Source of the DNA: Oligoflexales bacterium
Lineage (GTDB): Bacteria > Bdellovibrionota_B > Oligoflexia > Oligoflexales > CACXFL01
Assembly (NCBI GenBank): GCA_028282865.1
Contig: JANQHA010000075.1
Span: forward strand, 1-6,717
Length of the DNA: 6,717 nt
Direction of reading: 5' to 3'
The translations under genes and the position numbers were made by a program. The notes under the pieces were generated by a model. The model was not told where the DNA came from, made no database searches, and saw nothing but the letters and a program-made list of their open reading frames with translations. Shown piece by piece: positions 6,566 through 6,717 of this stretch. Numbering within the stretch: the first letter of the stretch is position 1; every line of letters begins with the position of its first letter.

Positions 6566-6717
6566 TTAGTCCCTCACAAACTTCATAAATAAGTTTTCTA
6601 ACTCGTTACCTTGCAGCCCCATCGAGAGTAGATCAGCACCTGAGTTAACAATTGTAGCTGCAACCTTGGCACGGTGGTCGCCGGCCAAATCAATAACTAA
6701 GGTTTTATTCGCACCGT
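6566..6717 (-). CDS. ABC transporter ATP-binding protein, C-terminal end, cut by window edge
   Basis: Only the last 49 complete codons are present, beginning (T)GANKTLVIDLAGDHRAK and ending NELENLFMKFVRD before TAA at 6568-6566. Walker A, the ABC signature and Walker B lie outside the window. The assignment therefore rests on the C-terminal accessory domain common to GldA/CcmA-type ATPases, a small alpha-beta fold ending in a GN-x-LE-x-LF-x-K helix, and on its position as first gene before the permease. It would power the complex formed by the three downstream products. Without the nucleotide-binding domain in view, the call depends heavily on context. Confidence 0.75.
   Translation of the reverse strand, partial: GANKTLVIDLAGDHRAKVAATIVNSGADLLSMGLQGNELENLFMKFVRD

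Overview
The window looks like a piece of chromosome from a flagellated Gram-negative bacterium of moderate GC. The best guess is a Bdellovibrio-like lineage (Bdellovibrionota/Oligoflexia). This rests on the flagellin, which begins MGLRIATN and is only 281 residues long like the short predator flagellins I recall, and on the pairing of flagellar genes with a Gld-type ABC operon that carries a DUF4340 gene. No database search was possible, so the taxonomy is inference.

Layout from left to right. The minus strand opens with the first 64 codons of a FliD-like flagellar filament cap gene, which runs off the left edge. Divergent from it is a plus-strand GNAT-family acetyltransferase. Convergent with that gene is a small minus-strand gene for a secreted protein with three beta-propeller-like repeats. 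Upstream of it on the same strand is a flagellin gene with a strong ribosome binding site, a candidate sigma-28 promoter, a 17-bp near-palindrome at the likely transcription start, and a clear rho-independent terminator.

The right half is one tightly packed minus-strand operon. In transcription order it contains the end of an ABC ATPase (cut by the right edge), a six-helix ABC-2 permease, a GldG-like membrane-anchored auxiliary protein, and a DUF4340 protein. The ATPase stop and permease start are 3 bases apart, the next two junctions are 4-base ATGA and GTGA overlaps, and a hairpin with a T-run ends the unit. The four products most likely form one envelope complex of the GldA/GldF/GldG type. 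Whether it serves gliding, export or envelope maintenance cannot be told from the sequence.

The flagellar genes (cap and filament) share a strand but are separated by the GNAT gene and the small secreted gene, instead of being adjacent as is common. I see no tRNA, rRNA, CRISPR array, insertion sequence or phage gene. I found no clearly new system. The items most worth a second look are the secreted three-repeat protein, which lacks room for its own promoter, the palindrome at the flagellin start, and the Gld/DUF4340 operon.
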